Positions 7,120 through 14,956 are shown, counted from the stretch's first letter. The stretch is 23,066 nt of DNA from Deltaproteobacteria bacterium (GCA_016218905.1 JACRCS010000070.1:1-23066); one strand, 5' to 3'. Program-made: numbers and translations. The notes: generated by a model from the sequence alone, not told the origin.

Positions 7120-7920
7120 TCACCGCCCTTTGAACGCCGCCTTCCGCTTCTCCGTGATCGCCCGAATCCCCTCCCGGGCGTCTTCGGTCCGGAAAGTCCT
7201 CGCCTGCTGCCGCGACTCGTCCTCCAGCGCGCGTTCGAGCCCCTGGTCGAGGCTCCGGCGCAGGGTCTCCTTCAACAGACGAACGGCCACCGGTCCCGCC
7301 TCGGCGATCTCGGCCGCCAGCTCCCGGGCCTCGTCGACGACCCGGTCCCGCTGGACGACGCGGTTCACGAGCCCGATCTGGTAGGCCTCCCGCGCGTCGA
7401 TGAGGCGGCCCGTGAAGAGGAGCTCCCAGGCCTTGGCCACGCCCACGAGCGTCGGCAGCCAGAACGTGGCTCCCATGCCCGGGTGGATGCCCACCCGAAC
7501 GAACGTCATGCCCATCGTGGCGCCGGAAGCCGCCACCCGCAGGTCGCAGGCGAGGGCGAGGCAGAGGCCCGCCCCGATCGCCGGGCCGTTGATCGCCGCG
7601 ATCGTGGGAACCGGGAGTTTCCGAATCGAGAGAAACCGGTCGTAGAACTCGCGTGGGGTCGCCCCCATGGCCGGCCCCCCTGGCCCGCCCCCCTGCGCGT
7701 CGCGGGCCAGCATCTCCAGATCTCCGCCGGCGCAGAAGGCCTTCCCGGCGCCGGTGAGGATCACGGCCCGGAGGCTCTCGTCCGCGCAGAGCTCCTCGAC
7801 CGCCTGCCCGAGCTCTTCGCCCATGGCCGGCGTCATCGAGTTCAGCGCCTCCGGCCGCTCGAGTGAAAGGACCGCAAAGCCCCTTTCGTCGTGCTGTACC
7901 CGGATCAACTCCCCCGCCAT
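7120..7920 (-). CDS. Enoyl-CoA hydratase/isomerase (crotonase) family protein lacking both catalytic glutamates
   Basis: 266 residues; start ATG 7920 has AAGGAGGTAGCC directly upstream. The crotonase fold is clear: AFCAGGDLEML (61-71) supplies the first oxyanion-hole region, INGPAIGAGLCLALACDLRVA (110-130) the second, then VGIHPGMGATFWLP (143-156) and the C-terminal ITEKRKAAFKGR. In rat mitochondrial hydratase the two catalytic Glu are in GGGCELAMMCD and QPEI. My alignment puts Leu121 and Phe140 at those places here. Acyl-CoA binding should be kept, but ordinary hydration of 2-enoyl-CoA is unlikely. An isomerase, thioester hydrolase or carbon-carbon lyase role is possible (inference). It is a single gene, divergent from the sensor gene at 8035 and convergent with norB. 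Confidence 0.9.
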   Translation of the reverse strand: MAGELIRVQHDERGFAVLSLERPEALNSMTPAMGEELGQAVEELCADESLRAVILTGAGKAFCAGGDLEMLARDAQGGGPGGPAMGATPREFYDRFLSIRKLPVPTIAAINGPAIGAGLCLALACDLRVAASGATMGMTFVRVGIHPGMGATFWLPTLVGVAKAWELLFTGRLIDAREAYQIGLVNRVVQRDRVVDEARELAAEIAEAGPVAVRLLKETLRRSLDQGLERALEDESRQQARTFRTEDAREGIRAITEKRKAAFKGR

Positions 7921-7980
7921 GGCTACCTCCTTGGGCCAACGTCCGGCCCCTTCTCGGTTTTTCCTTCGGGAACTTAGCCC

Positions 7981-7986
7981 TATACT
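7981..7986 (+). promoter_or_regulatory. Possible -10 element for the HAMP-GGDDF operon
   Basis: TATACT at 7981-7986 is close to TATAAT and lies 49 bases before the ATG at 8035. The -35 region (TTTTCC around 7958-7963, 17-base spacing) is a poor match, so the call is tentative. Confidence 0.35.
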
Positions 7987-8034
7987 GTCCAACGCCCACG
8001 AGCCGACCGCAAGGGGCTCGACGCGGGAGGAAGA

Positions 8035-9462
8035 ATGAATCCCAGTTCCGCTGACCGAAGAGCGTCTTGCGAAGGGCCGTCGACGCCGCGCCGGCACTCG
8101 TTTCGCTGGACGCTCGCGAGGAAGATGATCCTCGGCTATATCCCCATGGTGATCCTCATCACGACGACCGCCGCCTTCGGGCTCTGGAGCCTGGTACGCG
8201 TGAACCGGATCATGGCCCAGGCGGTGGAGCACGATACTCCCCTGATCCAGGGCATGGGCGACCTGGTCGACGTTCTGCTGACGCAGGAGCTCTACGGGAG
8301 GCGCTTCCTGATCCTCGACTCCCAGGAGATGGCCAACGAGTTCCGGCGCCGGGGCGCCGAGTTCCGGAGGACTCTGCAGGCAGTACGTGCCCGCGCTCCG
8401 GGCGACGACGCCGATCTCGAAGCGCTCGGCCGCCTCCATGGCCGCTACGAGGCTCTCTACGCGCAGGCTTTCGACGCCGCACGGGTCGGGTCCGCCCCGT
8501 CCGCACTGGAGGAGTCGCTCAGGCGCGCCCGGCTCGACACGACCGATCTCGCCCAGGCGCTCACGGCGAAGTTCCACCGCCGGCGCGACGGGCGCATGCG
8601 CCTCGCCGCCCGCACGGGCACGACCACCTTTCGCGGGATGCTCGCCCTCTGGGGCGCGACCCTGCTCGTGGGCGTCGCCTCCCTGACGCTCCTGACCCGC
8701 AACATTACCGGCTCCATCCGCAAGCTCAAGCTCGCCAGCGATCAGGTCGCCCGAGGCCGGTTCGAGAAGCTGCCCGTCGTGCGCGCGGGAGACGAGCTCG
8801 GCGCGCTCTCCCAGGCCTTCTCGGAGATGGCGCTCAAGGTCAAACGGCTGGAAGAGGCCTCGCTCGACGCCAACTCCCTCACCCGGCTTCCCGGTGGAGT
8901 CGCCATCGAGAACGTGCTCCGGCACCGGCTCGCCTCGAGCACGCCGCTCGCCTTCTGCATCGCCGACCTCGACAACTTCAAGGCTTTCAACGACCGCTAC
9001 GGGTACGCCCTCGGGAGCGAGGTGATCAAAGTGCTGGCCGGCGCCCTGCGAAACGCGGTCGCCGCCCACGGGACCAAGGCCGACTTCCTGGGTCACGTGG
9101 GAGGAGACGACTTCGTCCTCATCACCTCGCCCGACCGATACCGGTCGGTCTGCGAGGCGGCCATCCGAGAGTTCGACGCCTCGGTACCCGGCTTCTACTC
9201 GGACGAGGACCGCGCCCGCGGCCATATCGTAGGTCTCACGCGGCAGGGGCAGGAGGTCCGTTTTCCCCTGGTCACGGTCTCCATCGCCGTCGTCACGAAC
9301 GAGCACTACTCCTTCGGGAACCACATCGAGGTGGCGGAGCGGGCGGCCGAGCTCAAGGAGTACGCGAAGTCGCTCCCGGGGAGCGTCTGCGTCGCGGACC
9401 GGAGGCGCCAGGGGGACGGTGGCGGAAGAGCGGAGGGCGTGCCGGAACGGAAGAGCGCATGA
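8035..9462 (+). CDS. Membrane HAMP-GGDEF family protein (GGDDF variant), putative diguanylate cyclase or degenerate relative
   Basis: 475 residues; ATG 8035 follows GGGAGGAAGA. Order: TM1 about 31-52, a helical periplasmic sensor region 55-198, TM2 about 201-221, a HAMP linker about 222-275, then a GGDEF-like domain 278-440. In that domain NSLTRLPGG replaces the usual DSLTGLPNR. The metal-binding stretch IADLDNFKAFNDRYGYALGSEV (D311, D313) is intact, and the active-site loop is GGDDF (356-360) instead of GGDEF/GGEEF. The inhibitory RxxD site is not seen (TKAD at 347-350). An insertion about 378-400 follows the loop. It may make cyclic di-GMP weakly or only bind nucleotide; the sequence cannot decide. 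The stop overlaps the next gene's start (ATGA), so the lipoprotein is translationally coupled and probably functions with this sensor. Confidence 0.85.
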   Translation: MNPSSADRRASCEGPSTPRRHSFRWTLARKMILGYIPMVILITTTAAFGLWSLVRVNRIMAQAVEHDTPLIQGMGDLVDVLLTQELYGRRFLILDSQEMANEFRRRGAEFRRTLQAVRARAPGDDADLEALGRLHGRYEALYAQAFDAARVGSAPSALEESLRRARLDTTDLAQALTAKFHRRRDGRMRLAARTGTTTFRGMLALWGATLLVGVASLTLLTRNITGSIRKLKLASDQVARGRFEKLPVVRAGDELGALSQAFSEMALKVKRLEEASLDANSLTRLPGGVAIENVLRHRLASSTPLAFCIADLDNFKAFNDRYGYALGSEVIKVLAGALRNAVAAHGTKADFLGHVGGDDFVLITSPDRYRSVCEAAIREFDASVPGFYSDEDRARGHIVGLTRQGQEVRFPLVTVSIAVVTNEHYSFGNHIEVAERAAELKEYAKSLPGSVCVADRRRQGDGGGRAEGVPERKSA

Positions 9463-10061
9463 ACGTGCCGCCGGGGCGACAGGGTCCCGAAGGCAGGCGC
9501 TGGGCGGCCGCAGCCGTCCTCGCCGCCGCGGTGGCGACCGGGTGCGCGCTGCTCACGCATCCCCCGGCGGAGCGGCCGAACGTTGCGGACATGGATGCGC
9601 TCCGCGCCCGGATCGCCAAGGGCGACGCGCCCCCCGGTGCTCACCGGGAGCTGGCGATGCTGCTCGTCGACGCCCGCAATCCGGCCCGCAGCTACCAGCT
9701 CGCCCTGCGGGAGCTGGAGCGGTACGCCGCGGCCGACCCCGTGGGAGCCGACTCCCCCGAAGTGAGGACCTGGCTCGCCGCGCTGCGGACGCTCGAAGAG
9801 CTGGAGCTGGAGAGATCGGTCCTGGAGGTCCGTCTGAAGGAGGCGGCCGCGGCCGCCGCGGGCGCCGGCCAGGCCGCCGACAAGGCCCGGCGGGAGCTCC
9901 AGGACGTCAAGCGGGCTCGAGAGGCCCTCTCCAAGGAGGTCGCGGAGCGAGACGAGCTCCTCGCGACGTTGCGCCGGGAGAGCCGCGAGATGAAGGAGAC
10001 CATCGACAAACTCAAGGCGCTCGACCTCCGGATGGACCAGCTCCGGCGCGGCACGCGGTAG
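9459..10061 (+). CDS. Coiled-coil lipoprotein coupled to the sensor
   Basis: 200 residues. The start ATG at 9459 overlaps the stop of the sensor gene by 4 nt. An Arg-containing N-terminus, a hydrophobic run (about residues 15-27) and ATGC (lipobox, Cys29) make a lipoprotein signal. The mature chain begins with a short helical domain (about 40-105), followed by a long, highly charged heptad region (about 105-195) expected to form a coiled coil. I do not recognise a named family. The pairing of a two-TM HAMP sensor with a downstream lipoprotein resembles the QseE-QseG arrangement, where the lipoprotein modulates the sensor. That parallel is inference from gene order only. Its short C-terminal tail has no enzymatic motif. 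Confidence 0.8.
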   Translation: MNVPPGRQGPEGRRWAAAAVLAAAVATGCALLTHPPAERPNVADMDALRARIAKGDAPPGAHRELAMLLVDARNPARSYQLALRELERYAAADPVGADSPEVRTWLAALRTLEELELERSVLEVRLKEAAAAAAGAGQAADKARRELQDVKRAREALSKEVAERDELLATLRRESREMKETIDKLKALDLRMDQLRRGTR

Positions 10062-10101
10062 GCACGTGCGCCGGGCGCGAAGGGCCGGGAACCGTTGGCG
10101 C

Positions 10102-10467
10102 ATGTTCGACGACGCGGACACGCTGCCGCGGATCCTGCCCCTCGAGTGGGGGGTGGACGAGGCCGGGCACTGGCCCCGGGTCGACTTGGAGGTCCACCGC
10201 TTCGGTGAGCGGGTCTCGTGCCCCCGCTGCGAATCCGCCTGGGTCCTCCAGGAGACGGACGGCGTCTTCGGCCTCGCGCGGCGCGAAGGAAACGACCTCC
10301 TCTTCCTCGCCCGGTGCGCGAGCTGCCGCCTGCCCCATCGTGTTCGAGGGGTGGGCTTCGGCACCGCCTACCCGGCGGTAATCGAGCTCATGGAAGGCTG
10401 GCTCGGGTGGGAGAAGCGGGCCTGCGAATTCGCGGCCGAGGAGGAGCGGCTATATGGTGGACGTTGA
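10102..10467 (+). CDS. Small zinc-ribbon protein, function unknown
   Basis: From ATG 10102 the product has 121 residues. The alternative start GTG 10066 would add twelve mostly basic residues and leave a 4-base gap after the lipoprotein; neither start has a strong ribosome-binding site. Two Cys-x-x-Cys pairs, SCPRCES (about 37-43) and ARCASCRL (about 73-80), are spaced as in a zinc ribbon. Between them is a beta-rich segment, and the C-terminus is helical and acidic. I do not recognise the family. It is the third gene of the sensor-lipoprotein operon, so a role in that pathway is possible but unsupported by motif. A repeat-rich region separates it from the convergent aat gene. Confidence 0.7.
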   Translation: MFDDADTLPRILPLEWGVDEAGHWPRVDLEVHRFGERVSCPRCESAWVLQETDGVFGLARREGNDLLFLARCASCRLPHRVRGVGFGTAYPAVIELMEGWLGWEKRACEFAAEEERLYGGR

Positions 10468-10545
10468 CACATGGGTCGCATCAGTCCCATTGGGCCCATG
10501 ACTCGAAGCCGTGGGACCAATGGGACCGATGGGACGAATGGGAGA
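10466..10545. repeat. Period-9 tandem repeat TGGGACNNN with inverted left half
   Basis: The right part (10512-10541) consists of 9-mers TGGGACCAA, TGGGACCGA and TGGGACGAA plus a partial unit. The left part (about 10470-10500) carries the complementary CAGTCCCAT and GGGCCCATG pieces, so the whole can fold back. It fills the gap between the convergent zinc-ribbon and aat genes, ending a few bases before the aat stop codon. It may serve as a bidirectional terminator. Confidence 0.8.
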
Positions 10546-10549
10546 AGGC

Positions 10550-11152
10550 TCAGAATCGCGCCCGCACGGCGAGGGCCTGGGCGAGCAGGCGCCTGTAGCG
10601 GCTGCGGGGAATCTCCACGGCTCCGAACTTTGCCAGGTGTTCGGTCAGGAACTGCACGTCGAGGAGGCGGAAGTCGCCGCGCCGCAGGCGCTCGACGAGG
10701 TGCGCCAGCGCGATCTTGCTCGCGTCGGTAACGCGGCTGAACATGCTCTCGCCGGCGAAGAGGCCCCGCACCGCGACCCCGTACAGTCCGCCGACGAGCT
10801 CGCCCCCGAGCCACGTCTCCACGCTGTGGGCGAAGCCGAGCTCGTGGAGCAACACGTAGGCCTCGATCAGCTCCGCCGAAATCCACGTCACTTCCCGTCC
10901 CGGGGCCGGGTGCGCGCACGCCTCCATCACAGCCCGGAACGAGGTGTCGAACCGCACCTCGAACTCTCCCCGGCGGAGCGTCCGCCGGAGCTTCCTCGGC
11001 ACGTGGAAGCTCTCGAGGGGAAGGATCGCCCGAGGGTCGGGGTCGTACCAGAAGATCGTTCCCACCTCGTCGGCCATCGGGAAGACGCCCTGGCAGTAGG
11101 CCCCGATCAGGAGCTCGGGAGTCAGGTCCGGCGGCTCTTCAGAGCTGCCCAC
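10550..11152 (-). CDS. aat: Leucyl/phenylalanyl-tRNA--protein transferase
   Basis: 200 residues, usual for the family. Aat moves Leu or Phe from tRNA to N-terminal Lys or Arg of proteins, marking them for ClpS/ClpAP degradation (N-end rule). Recognisable motifs in order are LLIGAYCQGVFPMAD (15-28), FWYDPDPRAILPLESFHVPR (34-53), GGLYGVAVRGLFAGESMFS (about 121-139) and ASKIALAHLVERLRRGDFRLLDVQFLTEHLAKFGAVEIPR. The common DCQ triad reads DVQ here. The start is GTG at 11152, with GGGAGGATGAAAC upstream. It overlaps the end of the channel gene by 14 nt, so the two are co-transcribed and probably coupled, although no functional link between them is known to me. Confidence 0.95.
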   Translation of the reverse strand: MGSSEEPPDLTPELLIGAYCQGVFPMADEVGTIFWYDPDPRAILPLESFHVPRKLRRTLRRGEFEVRFDTSFRAVMEACAHPAPGREVTWISAELIEAYVLLHELGFAHSVETWLGGELVGGLYGVAVRGLFAGESMFSRVTDASKIALAHLVERLRRGDFRLLDVQFLTEHLAKFGAVEIPRSRYRRLLAQALAVRARF

Positions 11153-12260
11153 GTTTCATCCTCCCGGCGGGGATCTCCCCCGCCTCCCAGGCGCTCATCT
11201 GCCAGTTGTCCCGAAACGAGGCTTCCGGGCACCACGGAGGGACGGCCATGCGGAAGTAGGACGCCAGGGGCTGCACGTAGGGCTCGTACAGCCGGCGCAG
11301 CTCCCCGAGCTCCGGCTCTCCCCGCTCTCGGAGCTCCAGGCCGGCCTGCGTCAGTGCCCCGCAGAGCGCCGAGAACCGCTCGGGCGGGAGGCGGTCCCGA
11401 ACGGGGCCGGAGGGCCTAACGCCGAAGACCACCGAAAGGTCGACGAGGGCGTGGCGCGCCATGGCGAAGGTGAGTCCGGCCTGCCGCGCGCAGGGCCCCT
11501 CCACTCCGACCATGAGGAGCGCGCAGGTGTCGAGCACGGCCACGAGCGCGGAGAGCCACGACTGATTGTCGTGCTGGGACCGGAAGTACGCGAGCACCGG
11601 GTACGAGAGCTGGCCCTCCAGGAACTCCGCCGACCAGCCCTCCCACTCGTGCAGGAGGTGCTGGAGGGCCGAGAGCCCGGGCTCGTGCGCGTGGCGGCGC
11701 AGGATCTCTCCGGCCGTTGGGGGTGACCCCGCCCGGGCGTCGAGGAGCGAGATGCTCACTTCTCGCCGGGAGAAGGACTGGTTGAGCGCGGGCACGTAGG
11801 CGAAGAGGAGCGCGAGGAAGCCGAAGCCCGTACCCGCCTCGATGGAGGTCAGGAGCCTGGCCGCCGGCGCCCGCGGGACCACGTCCCCGAGACCCAACGT
11901 GAAGAACGTCGTGGCGCTCAGATAGAGGTCGGGCAGGAGGTGCGACTCCTGCCCGAGGCTGCCGGCCAGCGAGTGCACACCCCACTGCGCCATCCCGAAC
12001 CCGAGGATCAGCCCGAAGGCCCAGACGACGAGCAGAGTGAGCAGCGAGAGCGGCCCGTAGTAGCTGAGGAAGGTCTCCTGCCGGCGACCCGGGGGAAACC
12101 GGCGGGAAGCCGCCGCCCAGACCAACCAGGTGTAGCGATAGAAGAGCCGCGTGACGCGAAAGCGCCGGGTGACCCGCCGCGGAAGGATGATGGTCTCGAA
12201 GCCCTCCCAGATCACCAGGAGCACCAGCAAAACGCCGGCCGCGAGCGAGAATACCGCCAA
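11139..12260 (-). CDS. Two-TM potassium-channel-like protein with atypical selectivity filter
   Basis: 373 residues. The start is TTG at 12260, supported by GGGAGGTCTC directly before it; no better ATG is nearby. Membrane segments are near 2-24, 68-95 and 131-160. Between the last two lies a pore helix and a filter reading TTFFTLGLGDVVP (117-129). Canonical K+ filters read TVGYGD; here it is TLGLGD, so the aromatic is lost and selectivity may differ. The remaining 200 residues are a soluble, mainly helical cytoplasmic domain with no RCK nucleotide-binding signature (no GxGxxG). Function as an ion channel of the Ion_trans_2 type is likely, but ion and gating are unknown. It overlaps aat by 14 nt. 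Confidence 0.82.
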   Translation of the reverse strand: MAVFSLAAGVLLVLLVIWEGFETIILPRRVTRRFRVTRLFYRYTWLVWAAASRRFPPGRRQETFLSYYGPLSLLTLLVVWAFGLILGFGMAQWGVHSLAGSLGQESHLLPDLYLSATTFFTLGLGDVVPRAPAARLLTSIEAGTGFGFLALLFAYVPALNQSFSRREVSISLLDARAGSPPTAGEILRRHAHEPGLSALQHLLHEWEGWSAEFLEGQLSYPVLAYFRSQHDNQSWLSALVAVLDTCALLMVGVEGPCARQAGLTFAMARHALVDLSVVFGVRPSGPVRDRLPPERFSALCGALTQAGLELRERGEPELGELRRLYEPYVQPLASYFRMAVPPWCPEASFRDNWQMSAWEAGEIPAGRMKRGQL

Positions 12261-12373
12261 GAGACCTCCCGAACCGCGGAAAAGTCGCCCTCGTTGCTCT
12301 TCTCCACGCCACCGGCGAGATCCTGAAAAGCCGGTTCGGGGCCGGAGCAGGAGGCAGGAGTGTAGCGCAAAGA

Positions 12374-12401
12374 GAGGCGGCCCCCAAACGGGAGCCGCCT
12401 C
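12374..12401 (-). terminator. Probable intrinsic terminator of the copper-protein operon
   Basis: GAGGCGGC (12374-12381) and GCCGCCTC (12394-12401) form an 8-bp perfect stem with a 12-base loop. It lies 36 bases after the lipoprotein stop. On the minus strand the stem is followed by TCTTTGCG, a short T-run. The rest of the gap 12261-12436 must hold the channel promoter; I see no clear element. Confidence 0.65.
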
Positions 12402-12436
12402 GCGAGAGCCTCGGGGGCGTCGCTTCCGGAGCTCGG

Positions 12437-12985
12437 CTACGGCACTCCGGTGTGCTTCACGTCCACGGCCGGCGCCACAGCGGCTGTCACGTCGCGGGTG
12501 GTCGCCGTCGCCACGTCGTGGCCGGCGGCCTGTACGACCGTGGTCGGAAAATCCGCGGCCGTCAGCGTGTTCGCGTTGGGGGCCGTGACCGTCATCGTCG
12601 CCACCTGAAGGCCGCCGGCCGGGATGGCGGCCTTGTCCGGAGTCGCCGCACCGATCTTCACCACGCCATTAGCGACCGTGCCGGAGACGACGGCGGCGGG
12701 GTTCGCCATGCCGGCGCCGGGAGTGAGCGCCGTCGCGTCGATCTTCTTCCCGTCCGGGGCGGTCGCGACCGTGGCGCCCGGCGGGAGTGCGACCTCGAGT
12801 TCCACGGCCTGCACCGGAGCGGCCGGGGTCTGGCCGGTCACGGGCGCCACGGCAAAGCTCACCTGGGCGGTCTGGGTCGGCGGGACGCCACCGTTGCCCG
12901 GGCCGCCACCTCCGCCCCCTCCGCTACACGCGGCCAGCAGGAGTGGTACGGCACACAACGAGAGAGCTCTCTTTATCGATTTCAT
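12437..12985 (-). CDS. Lipoprotein with cohesin-like beta domain, partner of the copper proteins
   Basis: 182 residues; ATG 12985 has AAAGGAGC upstream. A lipoprotein signal ends in LAAC (Cys20), followed by a Gly-rich linker (21-33). The rest (about 40-150) reads as a beta sandwich. Strands such as AVELEVALPPGATV (60-73), then NGVVKIGAATPD (106-117) and GGLQVATMTVTA (124-135), follow the pattern of cohesin-type domains (strand, turn, 'gG-la-itf'). No heme or copper site is seen and there are few His. It is the third gene of the operon, 45 nt after the second cupredoxin gene, whose product ends in a dockerin-like half repeat. A docking role at the outer membrane is my inference. A generic Ig-like surface lipoprotein is the alternative. 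Confidence 0.75.
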   Translation of the reverse strand: MKSIKRALSLCAVPLLLAACSGGGGGGGPGNGGVPPTQTAQVSFAVAPVTGQTPAAPVQAVELEVALPPGATVATAPDGKKIDATALTPGAGMANPAAVVSGTVANGVVKIGAATPDKAAIPAGGLQVATMTVTAPNANTLTAADFPTTVVQAAGHDVATATTRDVTAAVAPAVDVKHTGVP

Positions 12986-13030
12986 CGCTTCAGCTCCTTT
13001 GTCTCCTTCGCCGGAGGGGACTTCGCCTTC

Positions 13031-14956
13031 CTACATCGCCGTCGCGCCCGCGTTGATGATGTCGACCACGTCGAGCAGGTCGACCTTGCCGTCCGGTCTT
13101 GGCGTCCCGTCGATCATCGGACCGACGTCAGTGTCCGGCGTGGCCGGGGCGTCCTCAAGGGCCGCGTCGAGGCAGCCGGCGGCGGTCTTGGAGAGCGTGA
13201 AGGTGAGGCCCGTCACGTCGGCGTCCTGGATCGTCACGCGGAGGAAGGGAGGCCCGAAGACCTTGCCGGCCCGCACGGGCGTGAGCTGGTACATGCCGTT
13301 GTGGAGCCCCGGGAAGGTGAACGTGCCGTCGGCGCCGGTGACGAAGGACGCGGGCTCGGTCCCGCCGCCGAGGCTCATCGGGTCGAGGAGGACCTGGACG
13401 CCATCCATCGGGCGACCCTGCTCGTCGAGCACGGTCCCGGAGGCGGTGTGGGTGACGACCGGGGGAGCCACGCCGCCGATGTCGACGGGGATCCTGATCT
13501 CCATGAGGACTTCTTCCCCCTCCTGGATCGTGGACCCCGCGCCCGTCCTGGCCAGCACGTCGAAGTTGAGGTCGTTCACCCCGCCCTTCTCCCCGCGCGT
13601 GTTGACGACCTTGACGACCGCGAAGTCGTGGACCGGCGTGCTCGAGCGGATGAGCGCGTCGAAGCGGCGGGCGACGCTCGCGCGGAAGGCCGTCCCCGCG
13701 GGCACCTTGTAGGCGTGGTTGTACGCGCCGTAGGGCGGCACCCCGAGGGCGCGGCCGTCCCAGGCGATGACGACGATGTCCACCGGGAAGGTGTACTCGA
13801 GGCAGGCGTAGGCCGCGTCGAGGGCGCGCAGAAGGATCGTCTGGTTCACCTCGGCCTTGATCGCCACCTGCGTGCCCGCGACCCCGGTGTTCAGGGCGGC
13901 CGGGATGGTCGTGTCCCGGGGGATTTCGCCCACGCCCGTGCCTCCCTTGTCCACCCGGTGGGCCGGGACGGGAACGCCGGTGACGTAGAAGTAGTCCGGG
14001 CGGAAGTCGTTGAAGGCGAAGAAGTCGTCGGGACCGACGCCTCCGCCCCAGTTGCCGTGGAAGTTGTCGTCGAAGCCGGGCCGGCTCCCATACTTCGGGT
14101 AGGTGGCCCGCGCGTTGGACGCGAGGTCGCTCCAGGTGGAGTCGCGGTCGTCCGTGACCCAGATCGCCTCCACGTCGTAGACGACCGTCATGGCGTGGGG
14201 GTCGACCGGGAACTTGAGCGCCAGGTCACCAGTCCACGGGTCCGGGTCGGTGATCGAGCCGCCGGTGAACTCGAACCCGAATTCGCCCGCGAAGCTCTCC
14301 ACGTTCGCGGCCGTGCGGCGCTTCCCGTCGCGGCAGGTGCCGATGGGGCAGGCCTGCTCGCCGAGGGTGTGCGTCGAGAAGTAGACGTCGGGCGGCTCGA
14401 TCACGAGGAAGCCGTAGAGGCCGAACTCGAAGTGCTGCACGGTGTTTCGGTGGCAGTGGTAGAAGTAGCTGCCGATGAAGTTCGGCTGCCACTGATACGT
14501 GTACTGGCCGATCTCCATGGAGCAGTGCCCGACGCCGTCGTTCATCGGCGTCGGCTCGATGCCGTGCCAGTGGATCGTGTGGGGCGGCGGCCCGTGGCCC
14601 TGCGTGTGCCCGTGGAAGACCGAGCCCCGGGGAACGCGGAGCGTGGGCCCGGGGAAGGTGCCCGTGGCCGCGTCGTTGTCGGCCGACCGGATGAGGAAGA
14701 AGCTCATCCCGCCGGGCCGCTGGTCCCACGTCGGGACGTTGAGGCCATGCATCAGGTCCACCTGCAGGGTGTTCGGCGCGGACGGGGCGTTGTTGATCCC
14801 CGCCGCGGCGAGGACCTCCGGCGTGGGGTTGGTCGGCGTCACCTCGTCGGGGGTGTCCGGGCTCTCCGTGGGCGGGTCGAACATCTTCGCCCACATGCCC
14901 TCCATGCCCACGACCGACCAGCGTTTGACGGTGAAGTCCGGGTTCTGGACTGACAT
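13031..14956 (-). CDS. Multicopper-oxidase half protein with type 1 site, carboxypeptidase-regulatory-like domain and dockerin-like tail
   Basis: 641 residues; ATG 14956 follows GAGGAGGACGCAGC. No signal peptide or TM is visible. The first cupredoxin domain (about 95-190) has H126-TI-H129-W-H131 and YFYHCHRNTVQHFEFGLYG, with H167, C168 and H169. C168, H175 and H126 fit a type 1 copper site; the axial position is Leu180. The two HxH pairs fit type 2/3 ligands. A second cupredoxin-like region (about 245-495) lacks copper motifs. Residues 506-590 look like a carboxypeptidase regulatory-like beta domain (SGTVLDEQGRPMDGVQV...GADGTFTFPGL). The end, PDGKVDLLDVVDIIN (621-635), resembles half a dockerin repeat. 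The HxH pairs normally provided by the other end of a multicopper oxidase are missing but occur in the upstream gene's product. The two genes are 39 nt apart. Confidence 0.88.
   Translation of the reverse strand: MSVQNPDFTVKRWSVVGMEGMWAKMFDPPTESPDTPDEVTPTNPTPEVLAAAGINNAPSAPNTLQVDLMHGLNVPTWDQRPGGMSFFLIRSADNDAATGTFPGPTLRVPRGSVFHGHTQGHGPPPHTIHWHGIEPTPMNDGVGHCSMEIGQYTYQWQPNFIGSYFYHCHRNTVQHFEFGLYGFLVIEPPDVYFSTHTLGEQACPIGTCRDGKRRTAANVESFAGEFGFEFTGGSITDPDPWTGDLALKFPVDPHAMTVVYDVEAIWVTDDRDSTWSDLASNARATYPKYGSRPGFDDNFHGNWGGGVGPDDFFAFNDFRPDYFYVTGVPVPAHRVDKGGTGVGEIPRDTTIPAALNTGVAGTQVAIKAEVNQTILLRALDAAYACLEYTFPVDIVVIAWDGRALGVPPYGAYNHAYKVPAGTAFRASVARRFDALIRSSTPVHDFAVVKVVNTRGEKGGVNDLNFDVLARTGAGSTIQEGEEVLMEIRIPVDIGGVAPPVVTHTASGTVLDEQGRPMDGVQVLLDPMSLGGGTEPASFVTGADGTFTFPGLHNGMYQLTPVRAGKVFGPPFLRVTIQDADVTGLTFTLSKTAAGCLDAALEDAPATPDTDVGPMIDGTPRPDGKVDLLDVVDIINAGATAM

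Noticed and set aside
7921..9324. Upstream extension of the crotonase frame on the minus strand
   Set aside because: The extension overlaps the well-supported GGDDF gene, shows no similarity pattern, and the strong AAGGAGGT site lies just before ATG 7920.
12452..14953. Very long open frame on the plus strand opposite the copper protein (833 codons)
   Set aside because: Composition is rich in Arg, Gly, Val and His-Asp pairs without any domain. It is a GC-skew shadow of the minus-strand gene, which has clear cupredoxin motifs and a good ribosome-binding site.
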